Source: Oehlia diaphana (Eukaryota > Glomeromycota > Glomeromycetes > Glomerales > Glomeraceae). Taken from it: a stretch of DNA of 44,258 nt. The translations under genes were made by a program, and so were the position numbers. The stretch spans positions 44,411 to 88,668 of the forward strand of contig QZLH01000188.1 in assembly GCA_003833135.1 (NCBI GenBank). The letters are read 5' to 3'. Positions 23,569 through 35,005 of the stretch are shown here, one piece after another (position 1 is the stretch's first letter; the number at the start of each line of letters is the position of its first letter). The notes under the pieces are model-generated. The model made no database searches. It was not told the origin of the DNA and saw only the letters and a program-made list of their open reading frames with translations.

Positions 23569-25500
23569 CTTTATTTATTTATTTATCTATCCTTTCTTGT
23601 TTTTTTGAGTAAAACGGTTGTTTAAAAAAAAAGAGGAGAGTGTAATATAGGAATTAAAATTATTATTAAACACTTCTAATTTAATAATGAATTATTATTA
23701 TTTATTGCTTTTGTTTTTTTTTTTAAAAAAAAAAAATTTTTATTAAAGAAAGCAAATGGTTATTGATAATTATTTGCAAAATAATTTTCGTTTGGTGTTT
23801 GGTCGTTATTTCGTTTCTGTGGTTCGTTTGTTTTTAATATTTTTTTTTTTTTCTTCTTGCTTTATGAAGAAGAATATAGAGAATTATAGAGAATAAAATA
23901 AAAGAATTTTTCTTAAAAAAAAATAAAAATAACTATATATATATATATATATTACATATATATATGTATAAAAAAAAAAAAAATTAGAAAAAAAAAAATA
24001 AAATTTGAGATAATTTGGAAAAAAAATTTTAAATTTTTATTTCCGGAATAATGAATGGAAACTTTTTTTTATTTAAGGAGAAAATAATGAGTTAAATTTT
24101 CAAATTTTTTTTTTTTTTAAACTCAAATCGACAAGTGGGGAAGACAGTTTTTGGATGAATAAAAGGATATAAAATTAAATTGATTTTTTAAATACACAAA
24201 AGTACACACATACCAGATACACAATAATAAAAAAATCAAATTACAACGCGGATCATTTATTTGTTATGAAAACTTTTTTAATGCTTTGGTAAGGGAATTA
24301 TTATAGATTTATTAATACAGTAGTAATACTGTAAGAGTAATACACAATAATAAATATTATTGTTATTGTTTCACTTAATAAAAAGGGATATCATTCGTAC
24401 TCGTTCGAAATAACGGAAATGAGTACTCAATTTGGTTCAATTTAATTGGGCCCATTTTACTCACTTATTAAATTTGTAGTACGAATTTTATGTAATACCC
24501 GGAGTCAAAATTATTTGATCGGAAACACGTTTTTTTTTAATATTCCTGTTAAAGTAATAAATTGAATCGATCAATTGTATTATGAAAGAAATCTTTTTAA
24601 AAGAAAGAATTTTTTTTATTGGATTTGCAGAAAATGACAATGTTTATTCTTTTTTTTTTGTCTGCCAAAAAATGTATAAATGACGTGTTAATATAAAAAG
24701 AAAACAAACAGAAGTGATGATATTCTTTTGTTGATTTTTCTATTACGATTTCTCATCTACGGTAAAATCTTTCAATAAAAAAACATTGCACAAACTAATT
24801 TTTTTTAAAAAAAAAAATGTGGAATTGTGGAAATTAAAAATAAAAAATTTTCTTTTTAAAATGAATTCATAATTTAATTTACATTATTTTAAACGGCCTT
24901 CGGTTAACACCGTACTAATTTCGCACACAATTTCGGTTTGAATTTTTTTACGGGGAAAAGTTTTACATAATTTGCAATTCTTTTTATAAAAAGATGTTTT
25001 TGACATGGTTACAATTTTTAAAATCATTGTAATATACTTGCATGAATAATAAATAGTAATACACTGATTACATTCTATAATTGTTTATTTTAGGAAGTTC
25101 GTACAAAATTAAAATCACAATGAACCAATCTAAATTTATTTATTTTAATGAAATTAAACCTCAAAAGGAAATTCTTATAAATAAAGTTCTTTCCATCATC
25201 ATAAATAATGTAAAATATTAGAAATGATCATTATTTATCCAATCCGTCACAAAAATCCTGAAATTATTATTTTACCGGTAATTTCAGGTTTTTTTCTTTT
25301 TTTGTTTCAGGATTCCAGGATTTTAAGTAAATTTGTTTGTTTTTTGGTGATGTAAACAATATAAAACCAATTGCATTATATTAGTTATATTTCATTTTAA
25401 TATATATATATATATATATATGTATATTGAATGATTTTATGTTTGAAACATTTTTTTAAAATAAATTATTATTGAAATTTACCGTAAAAGCGTAATATTA
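23569..25500. other. Upstream region of the G-alpha gene, no other gene seen
   Basis: Holds the promoter and 5' UTR of the G-alpha gene with many long A/T tracts, a (TA)n run at about 23936-23950 and another at 25401-25420. No exon with coding character recognised. A short hairpin with CCTGAAATTA and TAATTTCAGG lies at about 25257-25290. Confidence 0.4.
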
Positions 25501-25544
25501 GATCGGAGTTGACGGATCTGATGTTTTATAAAAAAATACTTTAG

Positions 25545-26160
25545 GAAATTTGTGAGATCGTTCAAACTTATAAATTGGAGGGTTTGATGTTTTTAAATTA
25601 CTTATACTTACATTACTTATACTTACTTTAGGAAGGATGGCGTCAAGTATGGTTCGATTTACTAAATGTTCCTTGGATTATTATAAACTGGGAGATTTGA
25701 TGGCGTCAAGTATGGACCGATTTAAATGTCCCAATAAAAATTGAACTGTTATAAACTGGAGAATTTGATTTACTTCGATTACTTTTACAGTACTTCTTTA
25801 AAAATTCCTATACAATGGAGTCGTTGTTCTGTTCGTGAAAAAAGGTATCCTGTATAGCACTATAGCACTACCTAAAAATACCCCGGGTCTAATTAGACCC
25901 GTCCTGTCAGTATAATAATAATGAAAATAAAAAGATCTACATATTACATGTTTTGATTTATCGAGACGGATATTTTATATGGGGTACGCCGAAAAGGGGG
26001 AGCAGTGATATACTGTTATACTGCTTGCTATACGGTATCTTCTTACATCAAATGGGTACGTACGAAATTTGTGAGATCGTTCAAACTTAAACTGGAAGAT
26101 TTTTTGGCGTCAAATATGAATCAAATTTTAACGATTTAAACGTCCCAATAAAAATTGCTG
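25545..26160. repeat. Dispersed repeat cluster ('GGCGTCAAGTATGG' family)
   Basis: Two copies of 'gaaatttgtgagatcgttcaaactta' (about 25545 and 26067), three copies of a 'ggcgtcaa(g/a)tatg' block (25639, 25703, 26117) and repeats of 'taaactggagaatttgat' and 'gtcccaataaaaattg' (25728, 26143). Parts are tandem, parts separated. The unit looks like pieces of one unidentified element. No coding frame. Confidence 0.55.
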
Positions 26161-26289
26161 TACCGTACGAAGAGACACGTGAATACTAAATTATATAGAT
26201 TTAGGTTTCTTCCTTATACTACAAATAAAATTATTTGTCATCCTTCTTGTGCAAGGATTTTTTATTTTTTTAAAAAAAATTGAAATGGT

Positions 26290-26314
26290 AAATATAATAA
26301 TAATAATAATAATG

Positions 26315-26350
<36 letters not shown>
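26290..26350. repeat. (TAA)n microsatellite
   Basis: About twenty ATA/TAA triplets with one interruption (ATGATAATA). It lies just downstream of the methyltransferase stop codon, on the 3' UTR side of that gene. Confidence 0.9.
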
Positions 26351-26353
<3 letters not shown>

Positions 26354-26385
26354 TATGTTAAAATAAAGGTAAATTTAGAATTATT

Positions 26386-27135
26386 TCAAATGATATATGG
26401 TATAAATCTCTTCCTTTGACTAAAATAAACATCCCATTTTTTACCAAAATGATCTTTCAATAACTTTTCTTCATGAAAAACTCGTTTAAAGATTAAACTA
26501 AGGAAAATCGATTGAGTAATAATATTCCACCAACCTACTAACCAAATAAATGAACTAAACTGACTAGATGGAAAATATTCAGGAACATAGGAACATAATT
26601 GATACCACAGAAAGATTACATTAATAATCATCAAGCCACCACCTGTATACTATAATTAGAATATATTAGTAAACTTAGTAAACTCTATTAACTTTTTAAT
26701 ATTTAATAAATAAAAATAACTTACAGCAGGATGAGCTATTAAAGAATACGGTCCTGTAGTAATTAATTTATGATTTTTTTTAACTGTAATATTAAAAGTA
26801 AAATATTCTTTTAAACATTTAAAACACCATAATCTTAACGATGTTCCTCCAATACCTAAACAAAATATGACAGTTTCTAATAAATTCCAATCAAAAATTT
26901 TATGATTTAAAATTGGAATTGATCCAATTTCTTGTAGAAATATCATATAAATATAAATAAATGTTTGCATTATAACAAAAATAATTGTTGATTTAGGGAT
27001 GAAATTTCCAATTATTATTCCTAATCTTCCTTCTGTTGATATAACTTTTTTGGTGGATACATCTTGACTTGGTGGAACTGATGCTTTAGATACGAGATAT
27101 GCATTAACTACGAGTGCAATGATTTTTGTGTACAT
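26386..27135 (-). CDS. Isoprenylcysteine O-methyltransferase-like (ICMT/STE14) membrane protein
   Basis: Two exons (27135-26725 and 26649-26386) join across a 75-base GT..AG intron into 224 aa. ICMT family enzymes sit in the ER membrane and methylate the prenylated C-terminal cysteine of Ras-like proteins, G-gamma and lipopeptide pheromones. Hydrophobic segments occur at about residues 1-20, 38-66, 85-105, 140-160 and 165-190. The signature region reads RLWCFKCLKEYFTF, LITTGPYSLIAHPAYTGGGL, and near the end FHEEKLLKDHFGKKWDVYF then RFIPYII, matching the 'GPY..+RHP.Y.G' and 'EE..L...FG..+..Y......IP' pattern of the ICMT/PEMT superfamily. The usual Arg of RHP is Ala (AHP). It could instead methylate another lipid-linked substrate. 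Confidence 0.8.
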
Positions 27136-29300
27136 TTTGGAAATTATTCAAAAAATTTTATGAAAAATTGTTAAGAAATTTTAACCAATTTTTATACAGT
27201 TTTATTTTGGAATTGTCGATCGACCAAAATGTAATTTAAATAATTACGAGAATATCATGTAATAGACTTCATTCAAAGTGTTACTTACTCATTAAAGAAT
27301 TCAGCATCCAATCTATGAATGATATGGTAATTCCTCAGCTGTGGAATGTATGTATTAGTTATTTATTAATCTAGTAGTATATAAAAATGAATTTTATTAA
27401 TACAATATTACGGTAATGAAAAAATCCCGTGAAAATCTTACTTAAAATAAATCTGATTTTACGTTATTATAACCCATAATCATGCTGAAAATTTAAAAAG
27501 ATACATTTTATCGCTTATTAAGATTAAAATGCTTTTTAAAAATTTAATTACAAATGCTATAAATGTTGATTTTTTTTTTAAAAAAAAAAAGTATATATGG
27601 CATTTATAAATTAAAAGTAAAATCCACAAGAACATCTTTGAATATATTAGAAGGGGTATACAATTCCATTCAAAAAAAAAATAAAAAATGTTTTAGCTAC
27701 ATAAAAAAGCCTTTATTGCAATTAAAACTCACACAAGTATGTGATAAATAAATTCCTGTAGCATTTTAAATTATTATTTATAATAAGTTCAAGCTTATTT
27801 TTTAGTGGTATAAAACAATATTATTAATACATATTATTGATAAAATCTATTTAAAACCTTTAAATAATTAGTTTTTAAATTAGGTTTAAATCAATTATAA
27901 TTTTAAATTAGATTTAAATCTTTAAATTAGTTTTAGTTTAAAATTTAAATATATGATATAACTATTATATAATCTAAATATCTAAAGTAACTATTGTAAC
28001 CTTGATTCTTTAATACTAATAGTAATACTTTAATAAATATAAATAAATTCTTCTCAGATCACATTATATATAATAAATAAAAACATAATAAATAAAAACA
28101 TTTTTCTTTAATAATCATTTTTCTTTAATAATAAATTTTTTCTAAATTACATTATATTTAATTATTAATACAATAATAAATAAAAATATTTTTCTTTAAT
28201 AATAAATATAAATTAAATCCTTCTTAGTCATATTATACTTAATTTATGATTAAATGATTTAAGTCATTTAAAGGTCATTCAGATTCAAAATGGCTAAATA
28301 ATTTAGTTATTTACCATTACTACTATGTGTATTACAGTATGTATATTATATTAAAAAAAAAATTAAATTTATATGATAGAAATCCAATTACCTATTAAAG
28401 TTAATTTTAATAATTTAATACATTTCTCATTTACTGATCTTTTAACCATTTTTCAGCAAAAGTTGCTGAAGAAAAGCTTAATTTTCACTTGAATAATAAT
28501 AATTAATAAGATGCTTTTTAATAGTTTTAAAACTTTAAAAAGACCATTTAAAATTCATTTAAATTAAAAATTCCAGTTTTAAAAAAACTAATTATTAGAA
28601 GTAATTTTCACTAAAGAAATTTTTTCTTTATGAAACTAAACTCTTACCATATTTCTAAATATTATAATGATTATATATAAATACTAGATGTTAAATACTG
28701 CATTAATGTGCTAGTTTTTCTTATTATTTTTTTTTTAAAAGTATTGTAAAAGTCTTTTTATGAAGTATTAATTGAAATAGGAATATATAGTAACTATTTG
28801 AAATACAGACTTTTATATATTAAACAAGTAAAAATTAATTAAATATTAAATTGCCAATTTTTGACTGTATTTGTCTGATTTGTGGCTTTATGCTACCAAT
28901 TTTTATAGTGCAAATTACTAAAAATTAGAATTACTCTTTTAATAACAAAAAATAGAAATGCTGCATTTTAAACTATCATGCTAATTTTTACAATAATCAG
29001 ATTGTTAACTTGTAAATAAATTTATAAAATATTATCACAATTGGACTGCTGATATAAATATAATAAATATACTGATTCAAACAATATAAAAGTGCTGATT
29101 TTTAAATTAGAACAACAAAACATACATATTATCTTACCAATTTTTATAATAATCTTTTAAATCAGACTCAATTTATATAATAATAATTTTTTAAAATAAG
29201 TGTCAAATTTATAAATTGATACAATAGACTTATACTACTTTTGCAAATTTATGCAATAATTATCTAAAATTAGACTGCAATAATGCCATTTTTATAATAA
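27136..29300. other. AT-rich intergenic DNA, no gene recognised
   Basis: Promoter region of the methyltransferase gene followed by repeat debris: direct repeats of 'aataaataaaaa(c/t)atttttctttaataa' (28072-28205) and other words. A 62-codon open frame at 27563-27751 starts within a T/A homopolymer and shows no recognised motif. Confidence 0.4.
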
Positions 29301-29520
29301 ATAGAATTGCCAATATTTAAATTGATAAAAATAAACTTATAATAACTTATATTAGTTTTAGTTTTTATTTTAATTATAAATAAAATTGCTAACAGTAAAA
29401 ACAAACTTACAATAATTTATACCAGTTTTTATTTCAATTACAAATAGAATTGCTAATATTTAAATTAGTAAAATAAATCTATAATAATTTATACCAGTTT
29501 TTATTTTGAATAAGTTAGAA
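29300..29520. repeat. Three degenerate tandem units of about 70-80 bases
   Basis: Units starting 'gaattgccaatatttaaatt' (about 29308), 'aaattgctaacagtaaaaac' (about 29384) and 'gaattgctaatatttaaatt' (about 29447) each run on to 'aaact(t)ataataattata(c)cagtttttattt'. They are head-to-tail and AT-rich with no coding sense. Confidence 0.55.
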
Positions 29521-29624
29521 TTTTTCTATTTTTGATTTATTCATAATTCATCATTACCAGTTTTTTCATTATTAACTAATTTTAATTTATATAAACATAT
29601 ATTATAATATACATGTTTTTATTT

Positions 29625-29922
29625 CATATGGATGCATTTTTGGAATTTGACATACCCTCCTATCTAGGATAATTGGTTAAACTTAATAATTTAATATATT
29701 ATTGACACACCTCTTACTTGGATCAATTGGTTAGATTTATTATAATCAAATCAACATATGTTCCAAATTAACATGATTAATTATATAAGAAAAGCATTAT
29801 TTATGCAATTTTAAGATATTATCAAAATAAACTGATAATTTAGACCATATATTAACTTTAAAACATATGTCAATTTGATCTACAACAGACTAATAAGGCT
29901 ATTCCAAAAATGCGCCCATATG
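29625..29922. mobile_element. Inverted-repeat element, about 298 bp, probably hAT-like
   Basis: The ends match over 20 bases: CATATGGATGCATTTTTGGA on the left, and the right end on the other strand reads CATATGGGCGCATTTTTGGA. The 8 bases on each side are TTTTATTT and TTATATTT (7 of 8 identical), compatible with an 8-bp target duplication. No coding capacity. Confidence 0.55.
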
Positions 29923-30165
29923 TTATATTTGTTTATTGTTTAATCTATTTATACAATTAGCAGTTTTCTAATTAGTATTAATCACATTATAGTTTACCTG
30001 TTTAATGTTTATATGAATATCTGATGAATATTATATTATAAATATAAAAAAATTGTTACACTTCAATTCATTTAAAATAATAGTAGCTTTTTATTATATT
30101 ATATCACTAATTATATACTCATAATACTACTATATTTTCTTTATTTCTATCCAATAATTCATATT

Positions 30166-30296
30166 CACAGGTTAAAATGTGAAAAATCAGGCATCAATCA
30201 GTCACCAATCAGATACTAATCAGGTAGCTAATTGGTGACAGATTGGTGTCTGATTGGTGACTGATTGATGCCTAATTTTTCACTTTTCGACCTGTG
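30166..30296. mobile_element. Intact palindromic CACAGGT element (131 bp)
   Basis: Left end CACAGGTTAAAATGTGAAAA, right end TTTTCGACCTGTG. The whole element is an imperfect palindrome of 'caatcagtcaccaatcag' words and their complements. It is the uninterrupted counterpart of 19307-19697. Confidence 0.75.
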
Positions 30297-30883
30297 ATCT
30301 GACTATTTCTATCAAGTTGTATAAGAAAGTATATTCCAATTATTCTATTTGATAATTATTATATTTTGTAACTATTCTATTAGATCATTTATCAGTTAAG
30401 ACATACTCATTACTAAAAAGTAGTAAATAGTCTTTTAGAAATAATTATACTTTTATACTTTGATAACGTAATAAAAAATTATTTATCTGATTATAAAGAA
30501 AATGAAGAAAATAATACAGATAATAAGATACAGTAATCAATATAAATAAAATTATATCAAAGATTAATTATTTATTCAATAATTGAAAATTTATCTAAGT
30601 GATTATTGATTATATGTAAAACAAAATGGATTTGTAATTAATAAAGGACTAGGCGTAGTCTTATAAAACTGCGCTTAGTTGTGCTAGACTGCACCTTGGT
30701 TACATAGTCTAACTACGTAAGAATAACTTAAATATGACTTCATGACCTAACTGTACAAGAATAACCTAATTATAGCTTCATAATCTGATTGCGTATGAAT
30801 AACTTAATTTATGATCTAATTATAGCATAATAACCTAATTCATAATCTACTTGAGATATTTTTGCCTACTTTGCCTTCCCCCG

Positions 30884-31771
30884 TAAAGCTCAGCATGAGC
30901 CAGCTTGAGCCGAGCCACAGTCTGGCTCGCTCAGCTTGAAAAAAAAATTCTGGCTTGAGCCAGAATAAGCTGAGCCATAAAAATTTCAGCTCAAGCTAAA
31001 GTGAGCTGAGTTGAGCCATAAAAATTATGGCTTAAGCCAAGCTAGGCTCGAGCTTTATCTTCAGATAAATTTTCACAACATTTTTTATTAAAGCATTAAA
31101 ATAAACGTTACGAAATGTTTTTTTTTAATATAATATTATGAAAAAAATGTTGCGAAACATTTTTTTTTTGATATAATATAGTAAAAAATATGTTTTCGCA
31201 ACGTTTTTTATTAAAGAATTGAAAAAAATGTTGCAAACCATTTTTTTCTAATATAATATTATGAAAAAAAACATTTTCGCAATATTTTTTTATCAAAAAA
31301 TTGAAAAAAATGTTGCAAAACATTTTTTTTAAAATAATATAGTGAAAAAAATGTTGTGAAATGTTTTTTTCTAAAATAATATAGTAAAAAAACATTTTCG
31401 CAATGTTTTTTTACTAAAGAATTAAAAAAAATGTTGCGAACTATTTTTTTCCAATATAATATAGTGAAAAAAACGTTTTTGCAACATTTTTTTATTAAAA
31501 AATTAAAAAAATGTTGCGAACCGTTTTTTTTAATATAATATTATACAAAAAATATTTTCGCAACATTTTTTGTATGATAATTCAAGCCAGCTCGAGCTTT
31601 TTGAGCCGAGCCTATTACTGGCTTGAGCTTTTTGAGCTAAGCCTATTACCTGCTCAAGCTCTTTTCAAGCTGGCTCACGAGCTACTGAGCCAATTTAATT
31701 GTGGCTCAACTCGGCTCAGATTGAAAAGCTCGAGCCAGCTCGTGAGCCAGCTTGGCTCATGCGGAGCTTTA
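30884..31771. mobile_element. hAT-type non-autonomous element (888 bp)
   Basis: Ends TAAAGCTCAGCATGAGCCAG and, from the other side, TAAAGCTCCGCATGAGCCAA, flanked by 8-bp near-identical direct repeats TTCCCCCG (30876-30883) and TTCCCCTG (31772-31779). Both arms (30884-31060 and 31585-31771) consist of permutations of GAGCC(A/G)AGC/GAGCTGGCTC words. The centre is an array of TTGCGAAAC-type units. No transposase frame. The architecture is the same as that of the element at 18092-19100, although the arm word is unrelated. Confidence 0.75.
31075..31575. repeat. Core array of 'TTGCGAAAC/TTTTCGCAAC' units
   Basis: Alternating half-units 'aaaaaatgttgcgaaac(a)ttttttt' and 'aaaaacattttcgcaa(c/t)(g/a)ttttttt' separated by 'aatataatatagtg' or 'attaaagaatt'. 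There are about nine half-units, head-to-head and head-to-tail, so the array is rich in hairpins. The predicted open frames across it are artefacts. Confidence 0.8.
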
Positions 31772-31859
31772 TTCCCCTGGCTGCTTATTGTTCAGTTATT
31801 CCTGATAATGATACATTTTTTTGAAGCTTTCTTCTCTATTTACCTTCTGGTTTTATTTG

Positions 31860-32460
31860 GTTGACTGTAATTTAATAACCTAATTATGACTATTACAGAA
31901 TAACTTAATTATGCTATTTTATTTAGCAGCACTTAACTTTTAAAGTGTTTCATGATGGTAAGTTGGGTTGGATTTCTTAGTTGATTGGAGGCAAAGAATT
32001 ATATTTTAGTATTAGGTATTAAATTAGGGTTTGCGAGCTTTTTTGGATTAATTTGCAAGATATTTACTTTTATGGGCTTAAAAAGTATATTGCATGCTTT
32101 TTTGTTTTCATTTGTCTGCAAAAGGAAGGCCAAAAGGTTTTTCCGCTTTTTTGCTCTTATTTGTCTGCCAGAAGGTTTGTATGCTTTTCTGTTTCATTTA
32201 TCCACAAAAAAGAAGGCCAGAAGGCTAGAAGGCCAAATGGTCATTTAGAGGATCACCTTTGTAATGTAATTTCACCGTTGATTAAATTTTAAAATTCTTC
32301 TACAGTTTATTGATAGAGTCACATTTGATCAGTCTGAAGGATTCTATCATTGGTAATCACTACCTTGCCTGAGTCCAGTGGTCAAATTTAAAAATCCAAG
32401 TAATATTCAGCTTAGTGGTCCAAAAGTTGCCATTTTTGCTATCCTTGATCCGTTCTAGTT
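31860..32460. repeat. Repeat-derived segment with internal direct duplication
   Basis: Two direct copies, 'gcatgcttttttgttttcatttgtctgcaaaaggaaggccaaaagg' (split at 32092-32137) and a diverged one at 32176-32222, lie 84 bases apart. Overlapping plus-strand open frames (31985-32248 and 32053-32292) cover the pair but disagree in frame and show no domain. I regard it as part of an unidentified transposon. Confidence 0.4.
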
Positions 32461-32469
32461 CGTTCTAGT

Positions 32470-32765
32470 AAAAAAATGAACTGGGATGGGTTTCTTGTCT
32501 TTATTAGCCCATTTTAAGCTATTTTTCTATTGTTCATCCTAGTATTCTAGTTGACCTAGTATATATATTATTAGAGAAAAAAATAGTTTAATTTGTGAAA
32601 AAAATTAAAAAGTAATTTCATCACATCAGAAAAGTAAAAAAGCAAAAAAATAAAAGGTAGATTTTTGTTTTTTACTAGAATGAACTAAGACACTAAGACG
32701 AATTATTCAGGATTCTTTCCAAACGGGTCAGTAAAGGCAAGGAACCCATTTCAGTTCACGTCTCA
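32470..32765. repeat. Inverted-repeat segment
   Basis: TGAACTGGGATGGGTTTCTT (about 32478) recurs inverted as TGAACTGAAATGGGTTCCTT, read on the other strand from about 32755. Both sides continue with T(C/G)(T/C)CTTTA and are bordered outside by 'gttctagt' words. It is probably a small non-autonomous element. Confidence 0.5.
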
Positions 32766-32790
32766 GTTTATCCTAGTTCATTCTAGTTCT

Positions 32791-33300
32791 ACTGGTAAAA
32801 AAATGATTTATCCTACACATATCTTACACATATCAGTAAGGTTGCTTGTCTAAACCTCTTCAAAATCCTACGATTAGTTTTGTCAAAATTTTACTATAGA
32901 TTTATTATAGTTTTGGCAGAGTTTCGGCAGTTTCGGCATTTATAATAAGTTTCAGCAGTTTCGCCTTTCTCCAGAGTTTCGCCAGTTTTTTAATATAACT
33001 TTAATATAGTTTTAGCAGAATTTCGCTTTTCGGCAAAATGCCATCTTGCCTAAACCCTTAGGTTTCAGCAAGCAACCTTATCAGGTACTCAAAATGTAGA
33101 AAATCATATATAAATAATACACATATCATATACATATTAGATACTAATATATATATCATATATATATCAGGTATCTGATAGGTATATGATATATATAAGT
33201 ACCTGATGTGTATATGATATGTGATTTTTTACATTTTGAGTACCTGATATGTGTGAGATATGTATAGGATATGTGTAGAATAGACCATTTTTTTACCAGT
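32791..33300. mobile_element. Palindromic element (ACTGGTAAAAAAATG ends), host of a nested insertion
   Basis: Left end ACTGGTAAAAAAATGATTTA; the right end from the other strand is ACTGGTAAAAAAATGGTCTA. Inside, both arms carry ACACATATC(A)GGTACTCAAAATGTA and reiterated 'catatacatatc' words, forming a near-complete hairpin. The left arm is interrupted by the 244-bp element at 32837-33080. Confidence 0.65.
32837..33080. mobile_element. 244-bp inverted-repeat element, copy 1 (nested)
   Basis: Ends TAAGGTTGCTTG...CAAGCAACCTTA. The interior carries reiterated 'cggcagtttcg' words. It splits the 'cacatatcaggtactc' arm of the surrounding palindromic element, giving a short ATCAG/TCAG duplication. The sequence is about 93% identical by eye to the copy at 34553-34796, and both are exactly 244 bases. 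Confidence 0.75.
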
Positions 33301-33459
33301 GTTCGTTTAGGTGTTAACTGATGCTATTTATATATTATTTTACCCTCTCAGTTCACATTCTAATTCCATCTAAATTCATCAACATTTTTTATCACATTGG
33401 AAAAGTAAAAAAGTAGGTTATTCTACACCAAAAAAAAAGTAGAAAAAAAGGGAAATAAT

Positions 33460-34290
33460 TTTCGTTTTTTACTAGTGATATTGGTGTTACTAACAATATT
33501 CCCACTTAGAATAGCTTAAATCTTGTTTAGAAGCTTAAGAATCTGTCACCAGTTGCATCACCAGTTACGTCACCAGTTGGATTTTTTTCTAGTAATACTA
33601 GTTTCAACTGATGACACAGCAAAAATTATTTAAATTTTCTCTTGGTAATTAAGGAGCTATAAATTTTCTTGACTATGAAATTTAAAAATCCAAGTGATAC
33701 TAAGAGTTTCTAAAGTCTGTTCTAGTCTGCTGAATTTGAAAATTCAAGTTTTGTTTGACTTAGAATTGATTAGTTTATGCTTAGATTCTTATAGTTTAGA
33801 TGAAACAAATCAACGAGAGCCTGATACATCTGTCACAGGTTGGTTAGAACCTGTAATACAACCTGTGATACTTTTTTATAACTTCTTAAGCTTCTTTAAT
33901 GTTTATTTACTTACTGTTATAGGTGTCTTAAATGTTTTAGGTAAATAAATCTGAAAATAAATCTGAAAATTAATCTGGAAATTAATCTGAAAAAAAATCT
34001 GGATATTTTTTTCAGAAAAGTAAAAAAGTAAAAAAATTTCTGGGTAGATTCAAAAATACCTAAGATACTTAAATCACCTGTGACATCTATTTAGAACAGT
34101 TTGAATCACGCTTAGTAGCTTAAAGAGCTATGAAATAGTATCACAAGTTGCATCATAGGTTCCATCCATCCTATGATAACATTTAGTACAGCTTGAAATG
34201 TGCTTAGAAGCTTAAGTAACTATAAAAGGGTGACTTAGGTTAGTGAGTTAGGTTCTATCCAACCTGTGATAAAGACAGAGTTTTGCAAAT
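33460..34290. repeat. Repeat-rich segment with reiterated CACCAGTT/CACCTGTGA words
   Basis: Words such as 'tcaccagttgcatcaccagttacgtcaccagtt' (33547-33581), 'tcacaggttggttagaacctgt' (33834-33855), and 'gcttagaagcttaag' repeats recur in both orientations, and short tandem 'aaaatctgaaaat(t)aat' units fill 33948-34005. It looks like another word-reiterated element, but I could not find its ends. An 84-codon open frame at 33694-33948 is probably fortuitous. Confidence 0.4.
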
Positions 34291-34552
34291 CTCAGATCGA
34301 TCAGATTCAAAGTAAAAAACCCGTTATTGTGAGTAACAAGTTTTTCAAAAATCTAGCATTGATGAGACATTGCAACCTCTGACCTCTGACTTTTAGTCAT
34401 TTTCAGCATTACTTCATATAGACGATATTATTGTACACCTTTGGCCTTCAGTTATTTCTGTTCATTTCTGACTTGTACAATTCATCCTTCAGCTTCTAGA
34501 TTTTGTGTGGAATTATTTTTGAGATCGTGCAGGTTATCACGTGAAGCATCAG

Positions 34553-34796
34553 TAAGGTTGCTTGTCTAAACCTCATCAAAATCCTACGATTAGTTTTATC
34601 AAAATTTTACTATAGATTTATTATAATTTCGGCAGAGTTTTGGCAGTTTCAGCATTTATAATAAATTTTGACAGTTTCATCTTTCTCCAGAGTTTCGCCA
34701 GTTTTTTAATATAACTTTAATATAGTTTTGGCAGAATTTCGCTTTTCGGCAAAATGCCATCTTGCTTAAACCCCTAGGTTTCAGCAAGCAACCTTA
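34553..34796. mobile_element. 244-bp inverted-repeat element, copy 2
   Basis: Same ends as copy 1 (TAAGGTTGCTTG...CAAGCAACCTTA). It is flanked by a perfect 8-bp direct repeat AGCATCAG (34545-34552 and 34797-34804), which points to the hAT superfamily. No coding capacity. Confidence 0.8.
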
Positions 34797-35005
34797 AGCA
34801 TCAGAGTTAAGAATCATCCTAGTCAGCTTTTTCCAATGATAATATTCACATAAGTGATATTTTCCTACATATTTTTTGCATGTGCTATATTTTGAAGCAG
34901 TTAACTTTCTGCACTTAATGTAAGGGTTGCATCCAGGGGATTTCTAATGGATTTTGCATCTCTCTGGTTAGTAACATCTTTTACTGCATATTGCACTATT
35001 ACAAA

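Noticed and set aside
27563..27751. Sixty-two-codon plus-strand frame
   Set aside because: Starts in a T/A homopolymer and has no recognised motif; left as intergenic.
30640..30720. Possible tRNA-like fold around 'ggactaggcgtagtc'
   Set aside because: No acceptor stem, no A or B box and no T arm; only a short inverted repeat.
31108..31395. Open frame on the minus strand in the 31-kb element
   Set aside because: A translation of the TTGCGAAAC array; the repeat length, not selection, keeps it open. The same applies to 18318-18587 in the other element.
31985..32292. Two overlapping open frames with 'FICLQKEGQK'-like repeats
   Set aside because: The direct duplication generates similar peptides in two different frames; no start context, no splice sites, no domain.
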